From Lytechinus pictus (taxonomy: Eukaryota; Echinodermata; Echinoidea; Temnopleuroida; Toxopneustidae), in NCBI RefSeq assembly GCF_037042905.1, contig NC_087249.1, positions 13,517,201 to 13,581,200 on the forward strand: a stretch of DNA of 64,000 nt, written 5' to 3'. Each line of letters begins with the position of its first letter. Position 1 is the first letter of the stretch. The notes under the pieces were generated by a model, which saw only the letters and a list, made by a program, of their open reading frames with translations, was not told the DNA's origin and did not search any database. The position numbers and the translations under genes were made by a program. This document shows, one piece after another, positions 22,153-34,305 of this stretch.

Positions 22153-25100
22153 CTGGTGGGGGGAGGGGAATACAATTTAGTATGGAAAGTTTTGATCATC
22201 GTGGTAGGAGAAATAGCTGAAAAGTTATACTGTTGTCAACACGATAGAGCAAACTGGTATTGCAACATTTTGACTGCTACCTGCTGGTCGCATTGCCTTT
22301 ATACAAAGGACAGAGACTAGCCTGTAGCAGTTGAAATGTTGCAATACCACTTTGCTCCATCATGATTAACTTTTCACCTAAATTCAATTTAGTTTACAAT
22401 AAAATATGAAAAAACATGATCAACACGAATATTATATGTCTTAATTTTTATCCCCCCCTAAAAAAATTACCAAAGTATATCAAAAGATGGCATTAGGAAA
22501 GCCTGAACTTATGGACATGTATTACAATTCAAATGGATTAGTAATTCCATTAAACTGGTAAAAAATGTTCTCCCATTTATGATATATCCATATTTTATAT
22601 ATTTATTGTTCGAAATAGACATGAAATGAAATACTCCGAAAATTTGCTTTGCCCAATTGATCGTTGGCCCGGCAGCCACTGTGCAGTGCCAGATCAACGA
22701 GGCTCCATCCCTTTAATCGTTGAACGCCAAACAGGGTAGCAGCAACTCCCATCTTTTATTGTCTTTTTGGTCTGACGCGGCTGGGGTTTGAACCCGACCT
22801 CCCGGTTGCAGGGGCGGATCCAGCTTTTGCCAATAGGGGGGGCCGAAAAATATTTTCATCAACATTTTTCTCGATTGGCCGCTATAATCTGATTTTTTGT
22901 TGTTGGTTATTTAGGGGGTAGTCCTAACTAAAGACTGAAGTTTTAAGTATATGTTAGTTTTTATTGTTATAAACAAGATAAGGTATCTCATATGGTCTTG
23001 ATATATAATGCGAGCGCGAAGCGCGAGCTTAAATTCTTGATATTTTATGTCCTTAGAACTGAAGATTCTGAGCAGTTTTTATGATCATGAACAAAGATAA
23101 GCATCCAACTAAACAATGCGAGCACGAAGCGCGAGCCGAAATTTTATTATAGTAACGTGAAAAGGGACTCAATTAGGACTGTTTTTAGTGATTAATGAAG
23201 AGGATACAAGTATCACCAATTAAATAATGAGAGTGCCAAGCGCGAGCCCAATTTATAAACTCCCACAGTCCACAGTTGAGGCACCAACACTCCTGCAATT
23301 TAATACACAATTATCTAAATTGGGTTTTTAAATGGACTCTAAGAGCCTCCTTAATCCTGCCACACTCATCTGTACACCCTTGCCGTGAAGACAGTGAGAT
23401 GTGGCCATCAAGGTAACTGAAAACTGCACAGTCTAAGTGCGTTTTTTATTTAAAGAATAAGCTGTGTGTCTCAAACAATAATTTTAAATGCGAGTGCGAA
23501 GCACGAGCTTAATTTTTTTATATCCTGACATGATAAAGGAGCATTTTGACAAATTTTGGAAAGAATTTCCAAAGAGGATAGGTATCTCACAAACCAAACA
23601 ATGCGAGCGCGCAGCGCGAGCTGAAAATTTTGATATAACAATTTGTGTAAATCAAACAGAATGATGAAAGCTTGATGTGCAAGCTAAAATATTGCGAGCA
23701 AATTGATTTCAGAACTGGATATATGAAGTGTCATATTTAATCCTCTTTAATGGGATCCATAACACAGGCAATGCGAGCGCGAAGTGCGAGCGAAAATTTT
23801 TAAATAAAGTCTATTTTCCAATTCTTCCCCTCACCTTTTTTCTTGTTTCCTTTCGGGGTCGGGCCGGCCGTTACGAGGCTGTAAATTACACATCATGGGT
23901 ATAATACCTCTTTTTTACTTTTCTTTCTGTTTTTCGTAGTTTCTATCAAGATAAAGATACACTTTTTTCTGCAGGTTGTCAAAAAATAGGGGGGGGGGCC
24001 GGGGCCGGCTCGGCCCCCTCCTGGATCCGCGCCCGGGTTGTGAGACGGATGTTCTACCAACTGAGCCAACACACCGGTTGCAATATATAGCAAAGTTATG
24101 GAATTTTTAAATTATGCTTTATTTCTATGAAACAGTACTATTAGTATCCCGTAATTAGTAACCAACTGGAATAAAATTATTGGAAATGGTTTTTTGACTG
24201 ATTTGAGTAGGTATGGGTGTCAACATTTACCAAAAAAAAGTTAGGAAGAATACGGGTTGGGGAAAGTGCTTTTTTTCAAGGTCAAAGTTCAATGACCTTT
24301 TTAAATATACTGTATCATGGTATCTCCCAGATAAAATATTACAGGTTGGTGATCTTGGTGTCAAAATGCGCAGATTCTTACAAGAAGATCAAATAAAATC
24401 AAATCAAGTACCTACAATGCTCATTCACCCATGAAATTTAAGGTCAAAGCCTTTCAAAGTTCAATGACCCTTTTTTTACATTATATACTACATACAGTAT
24501 AATGGTATCTCTGAGATGAAAAGGTGCAGGTTGGTGATCTAGGTGTCAAAAAGCAAAGGTTCTTACAGGAAGATCAAATGAAATCAAATTAATTACCCAG
24601 AATGCACATTAAACAATAAAATTGAAGGTCAAAGCCTTTTAAAGGTCAATGACCTTTTTTACATTATATACCATATATACGGTATGAAAAGGCTCAGGTT
24701 GTTGATCTTGGTGTCAAAATGCAGAGGTTCTTACAGGAAGGTCAAATAAGATAAAGTTAATCACCTAAAATGCATATTGATCCATAAAGTTCAAGGTCGA
24801 AGGTCAATTACCTTTTCACATAGGCTATATATCGTATAAAGGTATTTCTGAGATTAAACGCTGCATGTTGGAGATTTTGATGTCAAAAAGCAATTTTTGC
24901 AAGAAGATAAAAAAGACTCAAAATAATCATACAGAATAATCTAATATCTAAAGTCAAATTGACTCTAATTTAACTTGGAATAGCCACATTCGTTATATTA
25001 GCACACTTGTTGCCAGAGGTATTGGCATACTATTCAAACTGAAATATTGTCTTTCCCAAAGATCACTATTTATGCTTTACAATTCTTTTATTTTGTCACA

Positions 25101-28100
25101 TATATTGTGGGGTAATTGCAACAAAACAAAAATAGACTCAATTCTACGCCTCCAAAAGAAAGCACTACGCATTTGCTCCCACTCGCAATTTTTAGCACAT
25201 ACTGATCCTATTTTTCGGAATCTGAAAACATTAAAAATTCATGATATTCATACTTTCCAAACTGCCATTTTCATGTACAAGTTCTCAACTAAATCTATAC
25301 CTACACCCTTTCAAGATATTTTTGTTTACAACAGCAACATTCATTCATATCCTACACGCCACTCATCCAACATCCACCTCACAAACCCGATAACAATATT
25401 AGCACATAAAACGATCAGACATCATGGCCCAGACATCTGGAATGATTTGCCCAATGATATTAAACTCACTGCATCTATATTTTCTTTTAAAGCTTCATTA
25501 AAAAAATTTCTTTTATCGAAGTATTCTTAAATATCACACCTGCACGTTCACCCACTTGCACACACACGCACACTTTATTTCTTCATTTTTCTTCCTTCTC
25601 CTTTTCTGATGATTTGTGACGTAAGATTTTCTTCCAGACCTAGAACTATAGAATAATTGGTTTCCATGTAGCCCCTTTCCCCCTTTGGCTGCTATTACTC
25701 AAGCATTTATTTTGCTTATATAGTTTGCCACTGCATTTGTTTTTTCACTACTTTGTCTTATCCTTAAATTGTATTCATGTCTAAATTTTGTTATGACACT
25801 ACTATAAATTTGTCACATTACAATGTACTTTCATGTCATACTATGATTATGTTTATGTATTGTAAATTTATTTTGACTTTACAATAAATGCAGAAACTCC
25901 TTCAAAAAAAAAAAAAAAGGTCAAAAGTTGATAAATATTTATATATCCATGCATGATTCCCCTCAGAAAATGAATTAATCCATTAAATTCACATTTTATT
26001 TGTAAATAATAGAAATAAAGATAACTATTTGTAATGAAAACTTGGAATTCTAATAATTTCACTCTGAAATAAGGATAAAAAATGGCCATGGAAAATATAT
26101 TTAGGAGTTAAAGCTCAATCAACTATGTCAATAACGTCAGGGTATTTAAGTAAATAGGTCGATATATCGTGATTGTGGCATGTAGGTATAGTGATTCTGA
26201 TGGGGAAAAGACTGACCTGCCTGGAAAAAGAACACAAATTTAGTAGTTGAATCCTTGAGCAATGATGATGTCAAAATACAAGTTCGAGATAAAATTGGAT
26301 AAAATAGCACTTTTTCTTATAATATACTGTAATGCATTGACAAAAGTGTAAAAAAATAATGTGTGATATAATTTGAAATGTGACAATGGTGAAGTTACCT
26401 AAAATAGCAGCATTTAGATATGCATTTTACAAATCTAAATCAAGGTACTAATTTCTTTGTAGCAATAGATTACTAACCTCAAATGCTACAATCAATACTA
26501 TAAAACTATAACTTAATATGTAAATGGAAAGGATAGGCCTAACTCTTATGGCAAGCATCGTCTGAGAAAATTTTCATATAGCCAGGGACAATGACGAAGA
26601 ATTAAAATAAGGCAATCATTAGAGCTGCAGCTTTTGTCATAGATGAAGTTAAGTGTCTCAACTTCAGCAAAGAGTAATTGAACTCTTGAAAACCTGACAT
26701 TTTCAAGACTTTGATCTGGCCCATTCAATGAAAGCCTTACGTTCTGTCAAGGGATATCAGACCAGGATCTATATTATTACTGATATGCTGCACAGCTTGA
26801 TTCTCAAAAACTGGAAGTGGTGCTGTAGAAGTTTTGTTAGGTCGATGGATGTGTACTTATAAGCTATTATCTCCTTTTGAATTTCATTGTTATATGCCTA
26901 ATTTGTGCATGATAAAAATCAGTTGTTCTGGACCAAAAACATGATCCTTGTACAAACTGATACCTAGTTGACATAGCATCATGGGGGACGTACGGCAGAG
27001 AGCAGATATGAAGTTTTATCCTGCAGCATTAGCATCACAAGAGATTCTGGCAGCTCGCAATGAACTGACGAAAGGTAATTCATTATACGGGAATTCACCT
27101 TTGTTGAAATTAATATATATGTAATTTACTACATGTATGACAGAAGCTACAGCTCTAATGATGGCCTTTATTTCATCATCATCATCATCATCCCTCTGCT
27201 GTTTGGAAATGTTCTCAGATGATGCTAGCTGTGACATGAGAGTTAGACCTATCCTATCCATTTTCAGAAGATTAAGCTAATAGTAATAAATAGTATTTAT
27301 TATAGCATTGAGGTGAGTGGCCTATCGCTGGAGAGAAAAGACTCGACAACCTACTTAGATATAAGGATGCATTAAATGCTGCTACTTGAGATAGAAATCA
27401 TTTCAAGTTATATACTTCATTTCATTTATTTTTTTCAGTGCTTTTGGCAATGCATCGCAGTATATGAAAATTGTTATTTAGTCATCAACCTTTTTTACTT
27501 AATTTCCACTGATATTTTGGAAAGGGCTCATTGACCTCTGACCCCTAAATACATTCTCCATGGCCTTCATTATTTCAGACTGAAATTATGAAACCTCCAT
27601 GTTTTCATTACAAATTAGCCATGGTTATTTGCATTATTCAGAAATAAAATATGAACACAAAAATATTTTTTTTGTTATTTTTATGTCATATATAGATTAT
27701 ATATTTCCTCTGATCTTGGATTTCAAAGGTGAAAGTTTATTCTTTATACTTATTTTAGTGTTGTTTAATCTTCTTGTACAAGTCTTTGCATTTTGGCACC
27801 AAGATCACCGACCTGCGGTGTTTTATCTCAGAGATACCATTATTATTATTTAATGTTAAAATGGACATTGACCTTTGTCCTTGAATTTTATGGGTGAATG
27901 TGCATTCTCGATGCTTAATTTTATTTTATCTTCCTGTAAGAATACGCGTGTTTTGACACCAAGAACACCAACCTGCACCGTTTTATCTTAGACATACAAT
28001 TTTATAATATGGTATATATAGTATAAAGGGTCATTGACCTTTGGCCTTTAATTTTATGCGTGAATGTGCATTCTAGGTACTTAATTTTATTCTATTTGAT

Positions 28101-30245
28101 CTTCTGGTATTTAAAGAATCTGTGCATTTTGACACCATGATCACCGACCTATGCTTTTTCATCTCAGAGACACCATCATACAGTATGGTATATAATGTAA
28201 ATAGGTCATTGACCTTTTGAAAGGCTTTGACCTTGAATTTTATAGGTGAATGTGCATTCTAGGTAATTAATTTTATTTTATTTGATCTTCTTGTAAGAAT
28301 CTGTACATTTTGGCACCATGATCACCAGCATGTACCTCATCATCTCAGATATACCATTATACGGTATGGTATATAATGTAAAAAAGGTCATTGACCTTTT
28401 GAAAGGCTTCAACCTTGAATTTTATTGGTGAATGTGCATTCTAGGTAATTAATTTTATTCTATTTGATATTCTGGTAAGAATTTGTGCATTTTGACACCA
28501 TTATCACCAACCTGCGCCTTTCCATCTCAGAGATACCATTATACAGTATATACGAAAAGGTCATTGACCTTTGACCTTGAAAAAAAGCACTTTCCCCAAC
28601 CCGTATTCCTCCTAACTTTTTTTTGGTAAATGTTGACACCCATACCTACTCAAATCAGTCAAAAAACCATTTCCAATAATTTTATTCCAGATTGGTTCTT
28701 TTGGGGTCTAATTTAGGGATACTATATGTAGGAATATGCTACAAATGAACCAATAATGGAATCTTACGATTTTCACATAATTTGTACCATATCACATGAA
28801 ATTCTAAAAATACATCCATTTTTTTTTGCTTTAAGAATGAAAAATTACCAGGAGAGTAACTAATGATCTACTAAGATCATCCTTCATTACTGTTATTGTT
28901 ACGAGACTCAGGGAGACATTTTTATATGAATTACAAAAAAATTGAACAATTCATATTTCCTAAAAAGAAGAAAAATAGGCGAGAGAGGAATATTAAAAAT
29001 CAGCTAACCTGAGAATCAGCAAAATTACAGATATTGGTCGTTGGCTCCTCGCTCCATGCATCATCTCCATCTGTGATGATAGTCCCATAGAGGAAGGCGA
29101 GGTCTTGACTGTCTGGGTGTTCCAGGATCACTGCATCCTTGGTTGCCATGGTAACAGCTGTTCCAGCTGCCTGGATGCTTTGGATCGAAGATTTTCCAAG
29201 GTCAAGACCAAGTTGGTCTGCAGAGATGAAGGCATAGAAGGCACCCCCGTAGCTGATGTCAATCGTTACTTCACCATAGTTTGGTACGTTCAACTTTATA
29301 TCTGAGGGAAGTTGAAGAACAATATCATTATCTCAACTATCTCTCTTGGCAGTTCGAAACCGGTACCGAGGGTGTAGGGCGCATGCGCGAATTTGACAAA
29401 GTCTACATGCGCTAGTGCTATATAGCCTCGGTCTCGATCGGCCATTTTGTTTTGAATTCTGAAAGAAGGAGAGCTACGGCGGCAGAACTTTTCGTTTTTT
29501 GAGGTTCCAGTCTGTGCCTCGATGTCAGGAAGCTGCCACTCGTTAGACCTTTATCCATATAATCGTGGTAAGTGCTTAATTTCTGTTTTAACTAGGCCTA
29601 TTTATTATTAAAATTATTTAGACCATACTTCACGCTACTAGTACTACCGTGGGTATGGTGAATTACACGGTCAGCCCCTGGGCTCCGGCCCGCTGCGCGG
29701 GCCGGAGCTCCCTGGGTTAGCTGGCTGCTATTTATTAAAACTTTCCAGTTTCAGTTACCTGTTCTAAAAACAAAAGCAGGGGAACTCAGAAATCTCGCTC
29801 TTCCAGAAGTTTTCCTCTTGTCATCATACTCTACAAAAGACTTCACCAGTCCGCAAGGGCACTGAAGATTAATTTCTGTTTCTGGAGAAACTGGTTCAAC
29901 AAGTCCAAAATCGACAGCATATCTGGCCAAAGCAAGTGTTGCGTGGCCACACATTGTACTATAACCTTCATTGTGCATGAACAGAGAAGCAAAATGGGCT
30001 CCCGGGTGATCTGGTTTGACGAGAAGGGCTCCATACATGTCGTAGTGGCCTCTCGGTTCCAACATCAGTGCTTTCCGAAGGTGGTCCAGGTTCTTTCGGA
30101 CGTAGGAGCGCTTCGCAAGGATCGTGTCCCCAACGATATCGGGGTAGCCGGAGGTGATAATCCGTAACGGCTCACCGCAAGTGTGCATTTCTATCGTTTT
30201 GATTTTGAACGAGCATTTCGGCACAACAGCAGTAATTTCTGACAT
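21889..30245 (-). CDS. L3HYPDH: L3HYPDH / proline racemase family enzyme (3 exons)
   Basis: Exons on the minus strand are 30245-29759, 29301-29009 and 22152-21889. They total 1,044 nt, giving 347 residues in phase; the human protein is 354. The family fold is recognised by MHTCGEPLRI (20-29), RGHYDMYGALLV (65-76), the first catalytic cysteine in MCGHATLALARYA (Cys99), the DISYGGAFYAF block, NICNFADSQ and DRSPCGSGVTARIAL. Human trans-3-hydroxy-L-proline dehydratase has Cys104 and Thr273. Here the second position is Cys266, as in proline racemases and 4-hydroxyproline epimerases, so the reaction may be racemisation rather than dehydration. Residue 23 is also Cys where human has Gly. No signal peptide is seen, so a cytosolic enzyme is expected. 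The start is the first in-frame ATG with a purine at -3. Intron 2 (6.9 kb) is filled with mobile elements. Confidence 0.9.
22216..22377. mobile_element. Hairpin MITE in L3HYPDH intron 2
   Basis: An arm GAAAAGTTA...GGTATTGCAACATTTTGACTGC is mirrored by GCAGTTGAAATGTTGCAATACC...TAACTTTTC. Arms are about 60 nt around a centre near 22,300. Confidence 0.6.
22640..24078 (-). mobile_element. tRNA-derived SINE (minus), split by a hAT-like element
   Basis: On the minus strand, 24,078-24,033 reads as a tRNA 5' half (GTTGGCTCAGTTGGTAGAAC, then loop CTCACAA). The matching T-arm half GGGTTCAAACCCC lies at about 22,781-22,797, after the inserted element. A non-tRNA body continues to about 22,640. The CAC loop would suggest Val, but this is a SINE head, not a working tRNA. 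Confidence 0.6.
22809..24032. mobile_element. hAT-like non-autonomous element with GCGAGCGCGAAGCGCGAGC repeats
   Basis: The left end is CAGGGGCGGATCCAGC. The right end, inverted, is GGCGCGGATCCAGG. An imperfect 8-bp duplication flanks it (CCCGGTTG / CCGGGTTG). The interior carries six copies of a near-palindromic 19-mer related to GCGAGCGCGAAGCGCGAGC, near 23,010, 23,118, 23,229, 23,490, 23,603 and 23,773. No transposase frame. Confidence 0.7.
24142..28724 (+). mobile_element. Foldback element FB-B, copy 1 (4,583 bp)
   Basis: The ends TAGTATCCCGTAATTAG and, inverted, TAGTATCCCTAAATTAG sit between 3-bp repeats TAT (24,139-24,141 and 28,725-28,727). The whole element is one long imperfect palindrome. 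Outer arms hold tandem units of about 180 bp rich in AGGTCAAAGGTCA and GGTGATCTTGGTGTCAAAA phrases (about 4 left, 6 right). Inner arms also pair, for example 26,530-26,720 with 27,070-27,260. The left arm carries a truncated LINE. No transposase is seen. The copy at 53,576-58,159 is the same element inverted. Lies in L3HYPDH intron 2. Confidence 0.85.
24947..25918 (+). mobile_element. 5'-truncated LINE 3' end inside FB-B copy 1
   Basis: An open frame from about 24,947 to the stop at 25,530 encodes the C-terminal end of a non-LTR reverse transcriptase (NLTWNSHIRYI, LQKKALRICSHS, HHGPDIWNDLPNDIK). It is followed by about 370 bp of 3' untranslated sequence and a poly(A) run at 25,904-25,918. The catalytic YADD region is absent, so it is dead on arrival. 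The identical fragment is in FB-B copy 2. Confidence 0.8.
29009..29301 (-). CDS. L3HYPDH: L3HYPDH exon 2
   Basis: Bounded by ACTTCCCTCAG and CAG|GTTAGC, 293 nt. It encodes NVPNYGEVTIDISYGGAFYA through EEPTTNICNFADSQ, including the family SYGGAFYA strand and the HPDSQDLAFLYGTI segment. Confidence 0.9.
29345..29567 (+). promoter_or_regulatory. Promoter-like sequence and possible first exon inside L3HYPDH intron 1
   Basis: A perfect NRF1-type palindrome GCGCATGCGC (29,379-29,388) is followed by a TATA-like CTATATAG (29,418) and a YY1-type CGGCCATTTTG (29,439-29,449). The consensus donor GTAAGT follows at 29,568. A short frame from the ATG at 29,523 stays open to that donor. The run is local and CpG-bearing. 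It may start a plus-strand transcript antisense to L3HYPDH. No downstream exon was confirmed. Confidence 0.35.
29682..29708. repeat. GC-rich perfect hairpin
   Basis: GCTCCGGCCCGC - TGC - GCGGGCCGGAGC, a 12-bp perfect stem with a 3-nt loop, in L3HYPDH intron 1 between exons 1 and 2. Probably the core of a small palindromic element. Confidence 0.7.
29759..30245 (-). CDS. L3HYPDH: L3HYPDH exon 1
   Basis: Encodes residues 1-162 plus one base, with donor ACAG|GTAACT. It includes the first catalytic cysteine within GYSTMCGHATLAL. The frame stays open upstream to about 30,338 but lacks another ATG. Confidence 0.9.
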
Positions 30246-31690
30246 TTCAGGATATTTTCTTTCATAAGATATATCTCTGCAAGGCCCTCTCTTTAAAACG
30301 GTGTATGTCTGCTTCCGTAAATGACAAAGCTCTAACAAGTTTTAAAATTGTTATCAGCTGCTACTGAGTTAGTTCATGTTGTTGACTATAGAGCTCCACG
30401 TTGCGTTGTATGGAAAGCTATGCGACTATACGATACGTTATTAGATTATGGGGATTATGGGCCTCAACTAAGTTTAACCAAGTTTTTTTTTACAAAGTTT
30501 GTTCAACCGTTATGCGACAGATTGGGGAAACTCTATGTAGAAAATCATCACATAGCTTGGATGTGGTCAATTATGATTTGACGAGACAAATAGATTTTTT
30601 TACAGGAAAACATTTATGGAACACTATGGCTACCCATACATTAATGGGCGTAGAAGTAGGCGGGGCTTTCCAAGGTCATGTAGATACATAGAGATTTATT
30701 TTTATTTTTGTATTAAGAAGCTTTTATTTGTTAACAACTTCAATTCATAGACAAAATAAAATACATACATAAAAAAAATCGTATCTTTACAAATTAATAT
30801 ATGAATACATTGAGAACTCAAATAATTAACACTTTACATTTTCTCTTTTTTCCTATAGTGTTACATAAAAAACTTAATAAACTCAACGTACTCAATTTTT
30901 TTTTCTGTGTCAAATATTCACAACGTAACAGATTTTCCAAATACACAAAATCAATCATTAATACAACTTAGTCGAATTGAAGCCATTAACAACGATTTTC
31001 CATCCCGCCCCCCCCCCCCCATCCTAGGCCTCATTTCTCAAATATTTCATAACAACATCAGTCTTGGCCCTGGGCCCTACCTACCACCCCCTCCGACCCT
31101 TTGCTGTTAGCAAAACAAAACAATTCTATAATACAAGCCCCCTTGATCGAACCCAATGGCATGTGTCCCCCCTGCCCTCTACCCCTCCCCTACCCCCCCC
31201 CCTCCCATAACCTTCGTCGTCACAACCTTCCCGTTCTACTCGTGTGGTGGCGGAAAGCCCTTTTGTTCTTCCTCCTCTGGATGGTAAGAATGAAATATAT
31301 ATAATATATATTTTAAGGGAGAAAGAAAGAAAGGGAAAGAAAAGGAATAAAGAGGAAAGGGAGAAAAAGGAAAGGGACAGAGAAAAGGTGAAAAGAAAAA
31401 TAAAAAAAACATAAAAAAGGGAAAACGGAAGAAAAACTAAAAAGGGAATAAAGAATACGTGATGAGAAAGAACAAACCATCCCGAATTAGCATGATTAAT
31501 AAGAAAGGGGAATAAAAATTAAAAGATGATAAATTGGCAAACAAAAACGGGAAATGGAGGTAGAATGGAATGAGCCAAAAGCTAAATGGGAAATTGAAGT
31601 AAAGAGACAAGAAAAAAAAAGAAAGAAGAACTTAATAACACGACCGGACTACCGGGGATTGAATTTAAGTATCAATATTTTTATTCCTAA
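30246..31690. other. L3HYPDH upstream region and low-complexity sequence
   Basis: This should contain the L3HYPDH promoter and 5' untranslated region on the minus strand. A GC-box-like GGCGGGGC lies at about 30,660. From 31,310 to 31,630 the sequence is purine-rich (GAAAG/GGAAA). C-rich stretches occur at 31,008 and 31,190. No coding exon is recognised. Confidence 0.4.
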
Positions 31691-33430
31691 CTGCTGCTAG
31701 ATAATAACCAGTAAAAAATGATTCTTCGGTGAACAGCATGCCCAGTGACTTGTGTTTAATATAAGTTTTGGGGGGAGGGGTTGGGGAGTGATTTTTTTAT
31801 TCCTGGCTGGGAGATGGTGACCTGTGAATGATGAGCCTACCGGGCCAAGTCCCTTAAACTGTAGGAGAACGGCATGCTCAGTCAGTTGATTTTGGAGGAT
31901 GGGGGGTTAGGGGCAGGAATGATAAATTTTTTAGAGTATTTATTAAGTTATTCAATATTGAGTATCAATAATATCTTTTTTCTTACTGCTGCTAGATTAC
32001 AACCAGTAAATAATGATCCTTCGGTGAACAACATGCCCAGTGACTTGTGTTTAATATATTTTTTTAGGGGGGAGGGGGTTGGGGGAGTGATTTTTTTTAT
32101 TCCTGGCTGGGAGATGGTGATTTGTGAATGATGTGCCTACCGAGCAAAGTCCCTTAAACTATAGGTGATCCGCACACCCAGTCGGCTTTATTGAGATGGT
32201 TGCAAAGGGTGGGGGGTTAGATTATTTGAGTATTTAATTTAATTTACTTTATTCAACAATGTTTTCTTTATTTGTAACAGGGAGATGTTAAACCGCAAAT
32301 AATGATTGTTCATTGAACAGCATGCCAAAGTGATAATTTTTTGGAGGGGGGGGGGTGGGTGTGGGTGGAGGTTTTTTCTGACTGGCAGATGGTGACCTGT
32401 GAATGATAAGCCTACTTTTCATAGTTCCTTTACTCCTCTATAATGTAAGTGAACGTAGCCCAGTTAGCTTTGCTTGGACGGATGGGGGGGGGGGGGGGGG
32501 GAGGTGGAGGGATTGAGTTATTTTATTAAGTTAATATTAACAATATTTTCATTATTCCTAACTGGAAGATGGTAACCAGTGAATATGTTTTTTTAGGTGA
32601 AGAAAATGCCAACTGACTTGTGCTTTCTTGGGGGGTGGGATTGTGTTTTTTATTCCTGACTGGGAGAAGGTGATATGTGAATAATGAGCCGACCCAGCCA
32701 AAGCTCTTAAACTGTAGGTAAATGACATGCCCAGTCAGTTGATTTCTTGGGATCACTGTGGGATAGGGGGGCAGGATTTATTAACTGCAAGATGACCAGT
32801 AAATACTGATCCTTTTGTGAACAGTATGCCCAGTGACTTGTGTTTGATTTTTGGAGGGGGGGGGGAGTGGGGGTGGGGAAGTGATTTTTTATGCCTGACT
32901 GGGAGATGGTGACCTGTGAATGATGCCTACAGGGCAAAGTCCCTTAAACTGTAGGTGAACGGCATGCCCAGTCAACTCTGTTGGGATGCTTGCAAGGGGG
33001 GGGGGGTTCAGGTTGTTTTGTTGGTTTGTGGGGGTGGGGGAGGTGGATTAGATTATTTCTATTTAATTTATTCAACAATAATATTTTCTTCATTCCTAAC
33101 TGGACGATGGTAACCTGTAAATTAGTAAACTGTAGGCAAACACCATGCATAGTTATGTTTTTATGGGGGGAGGAGAATTTTTTTCTTTTTTTATTTCTGG
33201 TTGGGAGATCATGACCTGTGAGTGATGGACCTGGGTCAGGAATCAAGGCAAACAGAATGCTCAGCTAGCTTTATAAATCTTATTTTGTCATCACTCACTT
33301 GTCTGATTGGCTTCTTATTGGGGGGCTGGTGCCCTTTATTTGTTAGAGCTCCTGTGAGTAATGGGCTGACTGGGTTTGTCCCTTAAATTGTCGGTGAACG
33401 GAGCAGCAAGTATGAGGCATAAGATCCCAT
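31690..33430. repeat. Degenerate tandem repeat, about 12 units of about 140 bp
   Basis: The phrases GGCATGCCCAGT, CTGGGAGATGGTGACCTGTG and AGTCCCTTAAACTGTAGG recur in fixed order, with G-runs between. CATGCCCAGT-like words start near 31,737, 31,871, 32,029, 32,170, 32,317, 32,455, 32,604, 32,726, 32,823, 32,961, 33,143 and 33,256. Spacing varies from about 97 to 182 bp, so the array is old. Confidence 0.8.
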
Positions 33431-34305
33431 GAGTATTAAGCCAGGAATTCCAGTGAATGATGAAAAATTATATTTGTGCTATTATCTACATGGGAGCTGG
33501 AAAATCGTGTTGTTTTCAGTATATAATTTTATTCAAAGTAAACCCAGATTAGAAAAAAAATGTATATATTGTACAAACACAAATCTTATCACTGTTAGTG
33601 GATATTTTTTTTTGGCGGGGGGGGGGGGGGTTGGGTGGGAAGTTGTCACGTACACTATCAGTATCTGTCCGTCTTTGGCTACATATGCCATTCATCTACA
33701 ACTCATGATAGATTAAACCAACCTGATTATCTGATTGGTTGCCAGAAGGGGGGGGGGGGGGTAATCAATCCTCCTTTAAATTCTGGTGTGAAGTTGCCCA
33801 GTTGAAATAGAGCTAAATGCATATTTTTCCTTTTTTTTCATTTTCTTTGTGAGTATTCCATGTGCTTACAAGCCTCCTTGTTGAATTGGGTTTTTTTAAT
33901 CAGTACTATATATACATGTATGTTTGGTTAAAAGGGTGATTGATCCCTTTTAGATTTGATTCCAGTTTGCGTTTTAGTCATGAAAAGTACATTAGCTTTA
34001 ATTCAACGTGACTTAGTCATATGGAGATCTTGCTTCATCCACAATTTAGATTGACTTTACTACTATACACTGTAGTCTGGCTTCTATTTTTCCATTTTTT
34101 TTCCCTCATTTTTTAAATACAAAATTGTATTGTAGATAGAGATTTGCTTAGCCCTATTTATGTTGAAGTGTAGGGCTGGTAGGGGGATGATACTAGTAGG
34201 TTTAGAATGATGGAAAGAGAATGATTTTTATGGTGATGTTGTAAATGAAGGATAAGAGATGGAATGAAAAAGAGTTAGCAACAGAGTAATGTTTCTTTGG
34301 TTAGG

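Noticed and set aside
24033..24078. tRNA-Val gene
   Set aside because: Only a tRNA 5' half is present; the other half is 1.2 kb away beyond a mobile element, and a SINE body follows.
29135..29160. X-box-like GTTGCCATGGTAAC in L3HYPDH exon 2
   Set aside because: It is coding sequence within a conserved exon, a single site, and probably coincidental.
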